DNA of 64,000 bases, taken from NCBI RefSeq assembly GCF_018129985.1, contig NZ_JAFCKT010000008.1:62001-126000 (forward strand), in the 5' to 3' direction. Origin of the DNA: Bradyrhizobium sp. SZCCT0148. Lineage in GTDB: Bacteria; Pseudomonadota; Alphaproteobacteria; Rhizobiales; Xanthobacteraceae. The notes below the pieces were generated by a model that was not told the DNA's origin, did not search any database, and saw only the letters and a list, made by a program, of their open reading frames with translations. The translations under genes were made by a program, and so were the position numbers. Of the stretch, positions 34,578-43,524 are shown in pieces. Numbering within the stretch: the stretch's first letter is position 1; each line of letters starts with the position of its first letter.

Positions 34578-34751
34578 CTAATGATGTCGCCGGGGCCGAT
34601 AGAGTTCGTACTCGATCTCGGCCCGGGTCATTCCAAGATCCTAAAGTTCTCGGTCGCTCATGGCGGCGAGGTGATACCGGGTCGCGGGCCGTCCGCGCGT
34701 GAAACGAACCATTTGCGTCAGTTCTCGCCAGAACCGCACGAACGGAACCAA
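34578..34751 (-). pseudogene. DUF1127-type small protein interrupted by in-frame TAG
   Basis: Reading the minus strand gives LVPFVRFWRELTQMVRFTRG, RPATRYHLAAMSDREL, then a TAG codon (34641-34643), then DLGMTRAEIEYELYRPRRHH and a stop. The intact motif LSDRELxDIGLTRxDI is the DUF1127 signature, so one codon, expected to be Arg, Lys or Gln, is amber. Two start options are visible, TTG near 34751 and ATG at 34712. DUF1127 proteins are small, basic and in several rhizobia linked to RNA or phosphate/sRNA regulation. Either recently inactivated or a readthrough product; frame is otherwise undamaged. Confidence 0.75.
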
Positions 34752-34798
34752 ATGCAGGGATCTACGGCGTCCCGCAGACGAGACGATGCTCAATTCTC

Positions 34799-35242
34799 TC
34801 AGCTTGCGACCCTCACAGGTGCCTGCGGAAACGGGCCCAGCGCCCGCTCGGTCAGGATCGAGTCGCAGTACTCGCGGATCTCCTTGATCTTGCCGTCCTC
34901 GAGACGAAACACCAGGCAATAGTCGTTGTCGTAGCGCACGCCCTCCGGCGTGACGTTGTCGCCCTTGGCTTCGACCACGACGACGTCACCATCGGCGATG
35001 AAGCGATGTGCGACGGTGCGGGTCCGGTCGCGCAGGCGGGTGCGCACATAGCCGTGCAGGTCGTTAAGGATCGCCTCCTTGCCGGTGAAGGTGCGCGACC
35101 AGGAATACTGGCCGGTCACGACCCATCTGGCATCCTCGGCAAGGCTTGCAGTAAACAGGGCGCGATCGCGCGCGGCCGGATCCGGATTGGCGGCGGCGGC
35201 GAAAATATCCTGCAGCAGTTTCTTGTTGGCGCTCGCGCTCAT
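34799..35242 (-). CDS. SnoaL/NTF2-like domain protein
   Basis: A 147-residue protein of the NTF2-like fold: KLLQDIFAAAANPDPAARDR, DARWVVTGQYSWSRTFTGKE, HRFIADGDVVVVEAKGDNVT and NDYCLVFRLEDGKIKEIREY are the helix-cone strands and conserved acidic/tyrosine positions of SnoaL-like proteins. Members include isomerases, dehydratases and non-enzymes; function here unknown. AAAGGAGATGC precedes the ATG at 35242, which is chosen over the frame start at 35302. The gene is divergent from the LysR-family gene with 91 bp between starts, so LysR control is likely. Confidence 0.78.
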   Translation of the reverse strand: MSASANKKLLQDIFAAAANPDPAARDRALFTASLAEDARWVVTGQYSWSRTFTGKEAILNDLHGYVRTRLRDRTRTVAHRFIADGDVVVVEAKGDNVTPEGVRYDNDYCLVFRLEDGKIKEIREYCDSILTERALGPFPQAPVRVAS

Positions 35243-35333
35243 GGCGGCATCTCCTTTGGTGAGAACGTCAGGGATCATCGCGGCGCGCCAATAATTCTTC
35301 AAATCGATAGCTGGTATGATATCTATTCACCTC

Positions 35334-36248
35334 ATGAATTTGAATTCGCTCGACCTCAACCTTCTGACTGCGCTCGACGCGCTGTTGCGCGAGGCGAATG
35401 TCAGCCGCGCGGCCATGCGGATCGGCCTGTCCCAGCCCGCAACGAGCCACGCGCTGCAACGCTTGCGCGACATCTTCGGCGATCCGCTGCTGGTGCGCAC
35501 CGGCGCACGGATGGAGCCGACGCCGCGGGCGCTGGCGCTACGTGCGCCGCTGGCGCAGGCGCTCGACCAGGTGCGCGGACTGTTCCTGCCCGACGATTTC
35601 GACGCGGCGCGCAGCGAGCGGCAGTTTCGCCTAATGATGCCCGATCTCGCCGTCGAGCTGCTGATGCCGCCGTTGATGGAGAAGGTGACGCGCCTTGCGC
35701 CCAACGTCCGCATCGACGTCGTGCCGTGGCGGGGCCCTGCGATCTTCCACGCCGAGTTTGCCCGCACGATCGACCTCGTGATCTCGATCGGCAATGCCTT
35801 CAAGGGCTTTCATCGCCAATTGCTCTACACCGACCGCGACGCGCTGGCGGTGCGGCGCGGCCATCCGCAGGTGACGAAGCTGAAGCGGCGCGAGACGTTC
35901 CTGGCGGCCCGCCATGTCGGCGTGATCATCCGCGGCAATGCCGAAGATCTCATCGACACCTGGCTGCGTACCGAGGGCATCGAGCGGCACATCTCGCTGG
36001 TCGTGTCAGGCTATCTCGAAGCGCTGCATGTGGCCGCCCGCACCGACCTCGTCGCCTTCGTGCCGCGCCGGCTGATCGCGGCCCTGTCGAAGCAGCTCGG
36101 CCTCGTCGCGGTGACGCCGCCCCTCGACCCCGGGGTCGACGAGCAGTTCATGTTCTACCCGACCCGCGCGCAGATGGACCCCGGCTCGATCTGGCTGCGG
36201 CGGCTGATGCTGGAGACGGGGCGGGAATTGGAGAAGAAGGTTTCGTAG
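35334..36248 (+). CDS. LysR family transcriptional regulator
   Basis: A 304-residue LysR regulator. The helix-turn-helix spans LNLLTALDALLREANVSRAA and GLSQPATSHALQRLRDIFGD near the N-terminus; the C-terminal effector domain (from ~90) has two alpha/beta lobes. The start at 35334 is preferred over 35316. It is divergent from the SnoaL-like gene; the gap contains ATAG and CTAT half sites flanking ctggtatgatat, a possible LysR box. Effector unknown. It resembles the NodD/NahR-like subset by its DPLLVRTGARMEPTPRALAL segment, which is shared by many LysR proteins, so no function is claimed. Confidence 0.9.
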   Translation: MNLNSLDLNLLTALDALLREANVSRAAMRIGLSQPATSHALQRLRDIFGDPLLVRTGARMEPTPRALALRAPLAQALDQVRGLFLPDDFDAARSERQFRLMMPDLAVELLMPPLMEKVTRLAPNVRIDVVPWRGPAIFHAEFARTIDLVISIGNAFKGFHRQLLYTDRDALAVRRGHPQVTKLKRRETFLAARHVGVIIRGNAEDLIDTWLRTEGIERHISLVVSGYLEALHVAARTDLVAFVPRRLIAALSKQLGLVAVTPPLDPGVDEQFMFYPTRAQMDPGSIWLRRLMLETGRELEKKVS

Positions 36249-36300
36249 CCTGCGGATGCGCGAGGCGCCGTCCGCAAGGCTAACCTACCCGACGAGAGTC

Positions 36301-36921
36301 TCACGCCTTCTGCGCGGCCATCACCTTCGCCACCGCGGGACGATCCGACATGCGCTTGAAATGATCGGCAATCTTCGGCGTGGCGTTGATGTCGACGCTG
36401 TCGCCTTCGAGCCAGGTGGAGAGCGTGAAGAGATAGGGATCGCAGATCGTGTACTGCTCGCCCATCACCCAGGGCCCCCTGAACATCTTCTGCTCCATCA
36501 GGGCAAAGCAGGCCGCCATGGTCTTCGGCACCATCGCCTTCATGTCGGCGAACGAGCTCTCCTGCGTCGCCCAGCGCGCACCGCGCATCTTGTGGGCATG
36601 GTTGATGTGCACGGTCGAGCACAGATACGAATTGAGGGACTGCACCTGTGCGAAATCGAAGGGATCGTCGAGCGGCGCGAGCTTCGCCTTGGGAAAGGTT
36701 TGGGCGACGTAAGCCAGCATCGCCGGAGTCTCGGTGAGGACGCCCCGATCGGTCACCAGCGCCGGCACGCGGCCCTTCGGGTTGATCTTGAGATAATCCG
36801 GACTGTTCTGCTGGTTGTCCTTGAAGCTCAGCCGTTCGGCCGTGTAGTCGGCGCCGGCCTCCTCCAGGGTGATGTAGGTGGCAAGCGCGCAGGTGCCGGT
36901 CGCGTAGTAGAGCTTGAGCAT
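36301..36921 (-). CDS. glutathione S-transferase (beta-class-like)
   Basis: A 206-residue GST. MLKLYYATGTCALATYITLE has the cysteine characteristic of bacterial beta-class enzymes (C10 here, ATGTCAL), followed by YLKINPKGRVPALVTDRGVL and the ETPAMLAYVAQTFP glutathione loop. The C-terminal domain includes WVMGEQYTICDPYLFTLSTW. Likely detoxification by glutathione conjugation; substrate unknown. ATG 36921 is preferred to the frame start at 36933. It converges with the LysR gene and is divergent from the flavoprotein monooxygenase gene, which starts 126 bp away. Confidence 0.88.
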   Translation of the reverse strand: MLKLYYATGTCALATYITLEEAGADYTAERLSFKDNQQNSPDYLKINPKGRVPALVTDRGVLTETPAMLAYVAQTFPKAKLAPLDDPFDFAQVQSLNSYLCSTVHINHAHKMRGARWATQESSFADMKAMVPKTMAACFALMEQKMFRGPWVMGEQYTICDPYLFTLSTWLEGDSVDINATPKIADHFKRMSDRPAVAKVMAAQKA

Positions 36922-37047
36922 GTCGGACCTCATGGGAAAATCCGAGGTTAACGGCCCTCAGTCGCGCCGTCCATAGGGGACGTCTTCGCAGTTGCCCACC
37001 CCCGCCCGGCTGTGCGATGACGCCTTCAATCGAGGGGGTATTTGGTC

Positions 37048-38322
37048 ATGACGGTACTCATCGCCGGTGGCGGCATCGGCGGCCTGACGCTTGCTATCAG
37101 CCTGCACGGAATCGGCATTCCCGTGAAAGTGTTCGAGAGCGTTGCGGAACTGAAGCCGCTCGGAGTCGGCATCAACGTGCTGCCGCATGCGGTGCGCGAA
37201 CTGATCGAGCTCGGGCTGCTGGACAAGCTCGATGCCAGCGGGGTGCGGACGCGCGAGCTCGCCTATTTCTCCAAGCACGGCAAGCCGATCTGGAGCGAGC
37301 CGCGCGGACTTGAGGCCGGTTACAAATGGCCGCAATTCTCGATCCATCGCGGGACTCTCCAGCAGATCCTGCTGGACACCGCGATCGAGCGGCTCGGGCG
37401 AGGCAACATCCTGACCAGCCATCATCTCACCGGCTGGACCGAAACCGCGGACGGCGTGCGCGCCGACTTCATCGACAAGGCGACCAGCAAGGCCGTCGGG
37501 ACCTACGAGGGCGCGATCCTGATCGCCGCTGACGGAATCCATTCCGCCGTGCGCGAAAAGCTTTATCCGGGCGAAGGTCCGCCGATCTGGAACGGCCGCA
37601 TCCTCTGGCGCGGAGTCACGCCGTCCAAGGCCTTCCTGACCGGCCGCACCATGATCATGGCCGGACATGAGATCCTGAAATTCGTCTGCTATCCCATCAG
37701 CAAGGCGCCGGACGCGGCGGGCAACCATCTGATCAACTGGGTTGCCGAACGCCATATGCCGCCGACATATCAGTGGCGGCGCGAGGACTATAACCGCACC
37801 GCACGGTTGGAAGAGTTCCTGCCCTGGTTCGAGAACTGGCAATTCGACTGGCTCGACGTGCCCGGCCTGATCAGGAATTGCCCGCACGCCTATGAATATC
37901 CACTGGTCGACCGCGATCCGATCTCGCAATGGACCTTCGGCAAGGTCACGCTGATGGGCGATGCCGCACACCCGATGTACCCGATCGGCTCGAACGGCGC
38001 CTCGCAGGCGATCCTCGATGCCCGCACCATCACCCGCGAGATTCTCGCGCACGGACCGACGACCGCGGCGCTGCTCGCCTATGAAGCCGAGCGCCGGCCC
38101 GCGACCACCGACCTTGTCCTGCTCAACCGCAAGAACGGCCCCGAGCAGGTGATGCAGCTGGTCGAGGAGCGCGCGCCCGACGGTTACAAGATCGTCACCG
38201 ACGTGCTGTCGCAAAAGGAGCTGGAAGACATCGCCGCGAACTACAAGCGCGTCGCGGGGTTCCAGGTCGAGGCGCTGAACGCCAAGCCGCCGATCGTGAG
38301 TGCGGGCGCGCGCGCCGGCTAA
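37048..38322 (+). CDS. FAD-dependent aromatic-ring hydroxylase-like monooxygenase
   Basis: A 424-residue flavoprotein monooxygenase. VLIAGGGIGGLTLAISLHG is the FAD Rossmann motif, IAADGIHSAVREKLYPGEG is the DG motif, and VTLMGDAAHPMYPIGSNGAS is the GD motif with second FAD contact; all are canonical for the p-hydroxybenzoate/salicylate hydroxylase family. The segment between (DFIDKATSK...) should shape the substrate site. It hydroxylates an aromatic or similar ring with NAD(P)H and O2; substrate unknown. ATG 37048 preferred over TTG 37042. The neighbours, a GST and a thioesterase on the other strand, hint at aromatic catabolism but do not prove it. Confidence 0.88.
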   Translation: MTVLIAGGGIGGLTLAISLHGIGIPVKVFESVAELKPLGVGINVLPHAVRELIELGLLDKLDASGVRTRELAYFSKHGKPIWSEPRGLEAGYKWPQFSIHRGTLQQILLDTAIERLGRGNILTSHHLTGWTETADGVRADFIDKATSKAVGTYEGAILIAADGIHSAVREKLYPGEGPPIWNGRILWRGVTPSKAFLTGRTMIMAGHEILKFVCYPISKAPDAAGNHLINWVAERHMPPTYQWRREDYNRTARLEEFLPWFENWQFDWLDVPGLIRNCPHAYEYPLVDRDPISQWTFGKVTLMGDAAHPMYPIGSNGASQAILDARTITREILAHGPTTAALLAYEAERRPATTDLVLLNRKNGPEQVMQLVEERAPDGYKIVTDVLSQKELEDIAANYKRVAGFQVEALNAKPPIVSAGARAG

Positions 38323-38396
38323 CACTTACAAAGCCGCGGGCTCCTCTTCACCTTCCCCGTGAGAACGGGGCGAGGGAGTGACGACCCGTGCCCGCT

Positions 38397-38816
38397 TCAC
38401 CGCACCACCCGCGCCGCTTCCAGCAGCCGCTCGCTTGCGCTCGCCGTCGCCAGCACCGTGCCGTCTTCCGCCATCAGCCTGGCCTCGACGAAGGCAATCG
38501 TCCTGCCGAGCTGCGTCACCTTCGCCTCGGCGACGATCGGACCGGGTCTCGCCGGGCTGAGGAAATTCACGGTCATGCAGATCGTCGTGGTGTAGAGCCG
38601 GCCCTCGCTCATCACCAGCACCGCCGGGCCCATGGTGTCGTCGAGCATGGCCGACAGCATGCCGCCCTGGATGAAGCCGGCCGGATTGCAGAACTCCGGC
38701 TTGCCCTCGAAGCCGAGCCTGATCCAGCCCTCCTTGGGGCGGGCATCGAGCAGGCGCCATCCCAGCAATTCGGCACAGGGCGGCCTTGGAAAATCGTCGA
38801 GGGCGGTCTTGACCAT
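38397..38816 (-). CDS. PaaI-type hotdog-fold thioesterase
   Basis: A 139-residue hotdog-fold protein of the PaaI/4HBT family. EFCNPAGFIQGGMLSAMLDD holds the catalytic acidic residue (the N-x-x-G-x-x-H/Q-G-G block) and TTTICMTVNFLSPARPGPIV the following strand. It hydrolyses acyl-CoA thioesters, commonly phenylacetyl-like; substrate unknown. It faces the monooxygenase gene end to end, and a perfect 11 bp inverted repeat lies 31 bp upstream of its ATG (38847-38874), suggesting regulated transcription. Confidence 0.85.
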   Translation of the reverse strand: MVKTALDDFPRPPCAELLGWRLLDARPKEGWIRLGFEGKPEFCNPAGFIQGGMLSAMLDDTMGPAVLVMSEGRLYTTTICMTVNFLSPARPGPIVAEAKVTQLGRTIAFVEARLMAEDGTVLATASASERLLEAARVVR

Positions 38817-38846
38817 TCGGGGCTCCGTTGCCGGTCTTTAGCTGAG

Positions 38847-38874
38847 GCCTGCTGACAGCCTGATGTCAGCAGGC
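38847..38874. promoter_or_regulatory. perfect inverted repeat upstream of thioesterase gene
   Basis: GCCTGCTGACA and TGTCAGCAGGC (11 bp arms, 6-base loop) end 31 bp from the thioesterase ATG and lie 176 bp before the diguanylate cyclase ATG. An operator for a dimeric repressor is more likely than a terminator because no T run follows. Confidence 0.55.
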
Positions 38875-39049
38875 GACGCCGCCCCGCAGCGGGCCGGAGA
38901 CACCGGAACTTCGCGAGCGAAGCGGCGCTTCAGGTTTTATCAACCAAGCGGCTTCACGACCGATTCAATACGATCCAATTGGGCAATCCGCCGGTAAGCG
39001 GTTGGCAGGTACCACATGGCATACGCGACGGTGAAACCGGAGCCTATTC

Positions 39050-40798
39050 ATGCGAGCCCTCTTGCAGCAGGTCGGAAACCGCCTGCACGCGATCGAAAAC
39101 CACTTAACCGTCAGGACGCAGATCGCCGCGGCCGTGGCCGTCATGTCTGTCGTGCTTGTCGGCACGCTCGCCGCCGGCGCCGCACTCATCAGCTACAGAA
39201 ACACGGCCGTTCTCATCGAGAGCAGCCTGACAGCGACTGCCGCCACGGCTTCGGGCCGGCTCGATCGGTTCATGGCGACGCGCCAACAGGAGATGAAACT
39301 GTTCGCTGAGATGCAGCCGATGCAAACGCAATGGCAGGGAAATCCGGCCGCTTTGCGCAGTTCGCTGGAGAACCTCCAGCGCTCATTTTCTGAATTCGCC
39401 TGGATTGGTTATGCCGACGTCAATGGCAACGTTGTTGCTGCCACCGGCGGACTCCTGCAAGGCAAGTCCGTGGCCGAGCGCCCGTGGTTCAAGCAGGGGC
39501 TCGAAAGAATGGCTGTGGGTGACGTGCATGAGGCGGTGCTGCTGTCGTCGCTGCTGGCGCAGCGCGCCAATAACGAGCCCTACCGCTTCGTCGACATTGC
39601 GGTCCCCGTGCGTGACGTCCATGGCGATCTGCTCGGCGTGCTCGGCGGTCACTTGAACTGGGACTGGGCCACAAGCCTGATCAAGGACGTCGAAGCCAAT
39701 GACGGCAACGCCGACGCGACCCTGTCGATCCTCAGCAAGGGCGGAATGGTGTTGCTGGGCCCGCAGAAGCAGAGCATCCGCTACGGCGGCGATGAGCTCG
39801 CGCGCATCGTGAAAGCCGGCGCCGGCACATTCAGGGAAACCGAGAACGGCGAGCAGATGCTGACGGCTTTCCACGTCGGCAAGGGACATCGCGACTATCA
39901 GGGCCTGAACTGGATCGTCACCGCGACCCAACCGGCGAGCGTGGCGCTCAAGGCCGCGATCTCGTCGGCGCAGATGATCCTGGCGATCGGCGCTGCGACG
40001 GCGCTGATCGCGCTGTCGCTGGCCGTTGTGGTCTCTCGAAGAATAGCAGCCCCAATCATCGCCCTGACCCGGGAGGCCGATCGCATCGGACGCGTCCACG
40101 GCCCGACCATGTTGGCCCGGCAGAGCGGCTCGGCCGAGGTAGTGCAGCTCTCACGCGCATTGCGTTCGCTGCTGCGCCGCATCGGCCTTGCCGAGGAGCG
40201 CACGAAGGAAGCCGAGTTGCGCGCGACCGAGAACGCAATGCAGCTCCAGGAAGACATGCTGAAGCTGCGCCAGCTCGCCGAAACCGATTTCATGACCGGC
40301 CTAATGAACCGCCGGTCTTTCCTCGCTGTCGCCGACGACGCGGTGGCGTTCTCCCGCCGCTACAAGCGCAATATGGCGACGCTGATGATCGACATCGATC
40401 ATTTCAAGAAGATCAACGACACCCATGGCCACGCCGCCGGCGACGACGCGATCAAGCGCGTCGCCGAGATCGTCAGCCAGTCGATCCGGACCACCGACAA
40501 GGCCGCCCGCTTCGGCGGCGAGGAGTTCGTGGTGCTGCTGCGTGAGATCGATCAGGAGACCGCCATATTGCTTGCCGACCGCATCCGAACATCAATCGAG
40601 GGCGCGAAAGTGACGCACGGCAATGTCGTTATTCCCATCACCGTTTCGGTCGGGCTCGCACTGTTCGACGAGAGCGATCGCGACGTGCAGGATGTGATCG
40701 AGCGCGCGGACCAGGGCCTCTATGTCGCCAAGACATCCGGGCGGAATCGTACCTTCCTGATGCCGGCGGAGGTCGAGCGCCCTGCGCGCGCCGCCTGA
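39050..40798 (+). CDS. membrane diguanylate cyclase with dCACHE-like sensor
   Basis: A 582-residue protein: transmembrane helix 1 around residues 22-48 (IAAAVAVMSVVLVGTLAAGA), a periplasmic dCACHE-like sensor to ~300, helix 2 (SSAQMILAIGAATALIALSL), HAMP-like region and a C-terminal GGDEF domain. The active loop is FGGEEFVVLL and the inhibitory RxxD site (RTTD) sits five residues before it, so both activity and product feedback should be intact. It makes cyclic di-GMP. No EAL domain. Start ATG 39050 gives MRALLQQVGNRLHAIENHLT. It ends three bases before the mutY stop on the other strand. Confidence 0.93.
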   Translation: MRALLQQVGNRLHAIENHLTVRTQIAAAVAVMSVVLVGTLAAGAALISYRNTAVLIESSLTATAATASGRLDRFMATRQQEMKLFAEMQPMQTQWQGNPAALRSSLENLQRSFSEFAWIGYADVNGNVVAATGGLLQGKSVAERPWFKQGLERMAVGDVHEAVLLSSLLAQRANNEPYRFVDIAVPVRDVHGDLLGVLGGHLNWDWATSLIKDVEANDGNADATLSILSKGGMVLLGPQKQSIRYGGDELARIVKAGAGTFRETENGEQMLTAFHVGKGHRDYQGLNWIVTATQPASVALKAAISSAQMILAIGAATALIALSLAVVVSRRIAAPIIALTREADRIGRVHGPTMLARQSGSAEVVQLSRALRSLLRRIGLAEERTKEAELRATENAMQLQEDMLKLRQLAETDFMTGLMNRRSFLAVADDAVAFSRRYKRNMATLMIDIDHFKKINDTHGHAAGDDAIKRVAEIVSQSIRTTDKAARFGGEEFVVLLREIDQETAILLADRIRTSIEGAKVTHGNVVIPITVSVGLALFDESDRDVQDVIERADQGLYVAKTSGRNRTFLMPAEVERPARAA

Positions 40799-40800
40799 AT

Positions 40801-41898
40801 TCAGTCGAGGGCGTGCGCGATCACCTTGCGCATGACATTGGGCAGCGCCTCATCGGCAAGAGTCGCGATCGGCACCCAGCGCATGCCCGCGGGCGCGCGG
40901 GTCCGGGCCTCGGCCTTCGCCGTGTAGACCACCAGCTCCAGCGGAAAATGCGTGAAGACGTGGCTGACGACGCCGACCTTGCGCTGCCAGCGCGACAGCC
41001 CTCTCAACGCCGGTGCCTGCTGCTTCGCTGTCGCGTCCTCTTGTCCCGCCACCCAGTCCGAGCCCGGCACTTCCGTCATGCCGCCGAGCAGGCCCTTTTC
41101 GGGACGGGATCGCACCAGCAGTTCGTCACCGCGCGTGACGACGAAGGCCGCACCACGGCGCAACGTGCCGTTCTTCTTCGGCGCCTTACGCGGAAACGTT
41201 TCCTGGGTGCCTTGCGCCCGCGCGGTGCAATCCTCGTTGAGCGGGCACAGCGAGCAGGCCGGCTTCTTCGGCGTGCAAATCGAAGAGCCCAAATCCATCA
41301 GCGCCTGCGCGCTATCGCCAGCGCGAGAGTCCGCCAACAGCGTCGCCGCAAGCTGCTGGATCACGGGCTTGGCCTGCGGCAACTCCTCCTCGACCGCGAA
41401 CAGGCGCGACACCACGCGCTCGATATTGCCGTCGACCGGCATGGTGCGGCGGTCGAAGGCGATCGCGGCAATCGCCGCCGCCGTGTACGGCCCGATTCCC
41501 GGCAGCGCGCGCAGGCCCTCCTCGGTGTCGGGAAAGCTGCCGCCGTGGTCGCGCGTCACCGCGACCGCGCAGGCGTACAGATTTCGCGCGCGGGAGTAAT
41601 AGCCGAGCCCGGCCCACATCCGCAGCACGTCGTCCTGCGAGGCCCGCCCCAGCGCGGTGACATCAGGCCAGCGCGCGACGAACTTTTCGAAATATGGGCC
41701 GACCGCCTTTACCGTCGTCTGCTGCAGCATGATCTCCGACAGCCAGACGCGGTAAGGGTCCGACGTCTCGCCGGGTGCGGCTCGCCAGGGCAGTCGGCGA
41801 CGGTGGCGGTCGTACCATTGGAGAAGGGCGAGCGGGCGTGACGAGGTCTCCGCCCGACTGGGTTCCGATGTCGCCTTCAGCGCGGGTTTGGGGGTCAT
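40801..41898 (-). CDS. mutY: A/G-specific adenine DNA glycosylase
   Basis: A 365-residue MutY. SEIMLQQTTVKAVGPYFEKF and the helix-hairpin-helix LRALPGIGPYTAAAIAAIAF, then VDGNIERVVSRLFAVEEE carry the catalytic Asp; CTPKKPACSLCPLNEDC (spacing C-x6-C-x2-C-x5-C) binds the [4Fe-4S] cluster, and the C-terminal domain is NUDIX-like (RSRPEKGLLGGMTEVPGSDW). It removes adenine mispaired with 8-oxoguanine. The frame reaches 41976, but ATG 41898 (MTPKPALKATSEP) is preferred. It sits divergent from the dciA-like gene, the usual alphaproteobacterial order. Confidence 0.95.
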   Translation of the reverse strand: MTPKPALKATSEPSRAETSSRPLALLQWYDRHRRRLPWRAAPGETSDPYRVWLSEIMLQQTTVKAVGPYFEKFVARWPDVTALGRASQDDVLRMWAGLGYYSRARNLYACAVAVTRDHGGSFPDTEEGLRALPGIGPYTAAAIAAIAFDRRTMPVDGNIERVVSRLFAVEEELPQAKPVIQQLAATLLADSRAGDSAQALMDLGSSICTPKKPACSLCPLNEDCTARAQGTQETFPRKAPKKNGTLRRGAAFVVTRGDELLVRSRPEKGLLGGMTEVPGSDWVAGQEDATAKQQAPALRGLSRWQRKVGVVSHVFTHFPLELVVYTAKAEARTRAPAGMRWVPIATLADEALPNVMRKVIAHALD

Positions 41899-42020
41899 GC
41901 TCACACTGTAGCGAGATCGGCCTGATCTCTCCACGTCATGGCCGCGCTCCTCGCGGGCATCCCCGTCTTTCTTCACCGCCGGGAGCCTGTGGGTCGCGCC
42001 CCGGAGTGCTATAAGGGTTC

Positions 42021-42512
42021 ATGTCCAAATACCCTCCAAAGCCCGGCCCCATCAGCGCCAAGCCGCTCGGGATCCTGCTCAACGACGTCTTTGCCGAGGC
42101 CTATGCCAAGCAGGGCTTTGCGGCGCGCGAACTGGTGACGCGGTGGGCGCAGATTGCAGGTCCCGAGATCGCGGCCCATGCCGAGCCCCTGAAGATGCAA
42201 TGGCCGCGCCCGGTGGAGGGCCAGCCGCAGGAACCGGCGACTCTGGTGCTCCGGGTGGAGGGGCCGATGGCGCTGGAAATCCAGCATTCCGCCGACATCA
42301 TCTTGGAGCGGGTCAACCGCTTCTTCGGCTGGAGCGCGGTCGGCAAGCTCGCCTTCCGCCAGGCGCCGCTGTCGCGGCCCCGGGCCCGGAAGCGGCCCGC
42401 CCCGCCCGACGCCAAAGCGGTGGCGGAGATGGCGGAGAGCCTGGGCGACATCGAAGATGAACAACTGAAGACGGCGCTGGCGCGGCTTGGGGCTGCCATC
42501 AAGCGAAATTGA
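42021..42512 (+). CDS. DUF721/DciA-family protein
   Basis: A 163-residue protein of the DUF721 group. The core reads GILLNDVFAEAYAKQGFAAR, VTRWAQIAGPEIAAHAEPLK, VLRVEGPMALEIQHSADIIL and ERVNRFFGWSAVGKLAFRQA, matching the DciA-type fold that in other bacteria loads or recruits the replicative helicase DnaB. The helicase role here is inferred from the family. The tail is proline/arginine rich (SRPRARKRPAPPDAK). Between mutY and the DsbA-like gene, as is common in alphaproteobacteria. Confidence 0.8.
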   Translation: MSKYPPKPGPISAKPLGILLNDVFAEAYAKQGFAARELVTRWAQIAGPEIAAHAEPLKMQWPRPVEGQPQEPATLVLRVEGPMALEIQHSADIILERVNRFFGWSAVGKLAFRQAPLSRPRARKRPAPPDAKAVAEMAESLGDIEDEQLKTALARLGAAIKRN

Positions 42513-42650
42513 GCCTTATTTCGCGGTCAATCTGGACCCGCCTCCACCGCTCGCCATTGCCTCAAGCTACGTTTCAAGCTAGCGACAGGCCGCCCGGCGG
42601 GAAGATGATAGACCCCTGGGGCGACATTTTTGCCAATTCGGGAGCCGACC

Positions 42651-43307
42651 GTGATCATCACCCGCCGCGCCTTCACCACGATGCTGTCGCTGACAGGGCT
42701 TGCCGCGCTCGCCGGACTCTCGCCGCTGCAATTCATATCCGAGGCGATGGCGCAGTCGGCCGCCGACGTCGCCAAGCCGGTGTCGCTGCCCGACATGGCG
42801 CTCGGTCCCAACGACGCCGCCGTGACTATCACCGAATACGCCTCGATGACCTGCCCGCACTGCGCCGCCTTCAACGAGCAGGTGTTTCCCAAGATCAAGA
42901 AGGAATACATCGACACCGGCAAGGTGCGTTACATCTTCCGCGAGTTTCCGCTCGACATCAAAGCTGCCGCCGGCTCCATGCTGTCGCGCTGCATCGCCAA
43001 TGGCGACGGACCGAAATACTTCGCGGTCACCGACATGCTGTTCCGCCAGCAGAACGACTGGGTGGTGAAGAACACCACCGAGACCCTGACGCGGATCGGC
43101 AAGCAGGCCGGCCTCACCCAGCAGCAGGTCGAGACCTGCCTGAAGGATCAGGCGCTGCTCGACAAGATCGCCGCCGACCAGAAATATGCCAGCGACGTGC
43201 TGAAGGTCGATTCGACGCCGACCTTCTTCATCAACGGCGAGAAGATCAAGGGCGAGACCTCGTTCGAGGAGTTCGCCAAGAAGATCAATCCGCTGCTGAA
43301 GAGCTGA
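42651..43307 (+). CDS. DsbA-family thiol:disulfide oxidoreductase
   Basis: A 218-residue exported thioredoxin-fold protein. A signal sequence (ITRRAFTTMLSLTGLAALAG) with an RR pair is followed by TITEYASMTCPHCAAFNEQV, the CPHC redox centre, and VDSTPTFFINGEKIKGETSF with the cis-proline. It should oxidise or isomerise thiols in the periplasm; the double arginine suggests Tat export. Start: GTG at 42651 behind GGGAG; the frame could extend to 42630. Neighbours dciA-like and smc occur in this order in many alphaproteobacteria. Confidence 0.9.
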   Translation: MIITRRAFTTMLSLTGLAALAGLSPLQFISEAMAQSAADVAKPVSLPDMALGPNDAAVTITEYASMTCPHCAAFNEQVFPKIKKEYIDTGKVRYIFREFPLDIKAAAGSMLSRCIANGDGPKYFAVTDMLFRQQNDWVVKNTTETLTRIGKQAGLTQQQVETCLKDQALLDKIAADQKYASDVLKVDSTPTFFINGEKIKGETSFEEFAKKINPLLKS

Positions 43308-43524
43308 TTCGCTCGTCAAGATCCTGATTCGCATCTCGAAAGCCGTATCTTTCCCGGCATAAATCCCTTGGGAAAAGCGGCTTTCGCCGGTTGCCCTCGC
43401 GGCGCACCGCGGCCATTGTCCAGCCGCATGAGGCGCCTCGCGCGACTCGCCCGGATAGCGGCATTGCCTTCCATGGTAGTGTCCCGGCAGGGGGATTCGC
43501 GCCTGCCAACAGAGATGCGTGCTT

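Noticed and set aside
35316..35333. Alternative upstream start for the LysR gene
   Set aside because: Both ATGs are in frame; the 35334 start matches the usual LysR N-terminus more closely, so the longer form was not used.
41913..41929. GAGATC/GATCTC inverted repeat between mutY and the dciA-like gene
   Set aside because: Six-base arms occur often by chance and the repeat has no feature tying it to either promoter.
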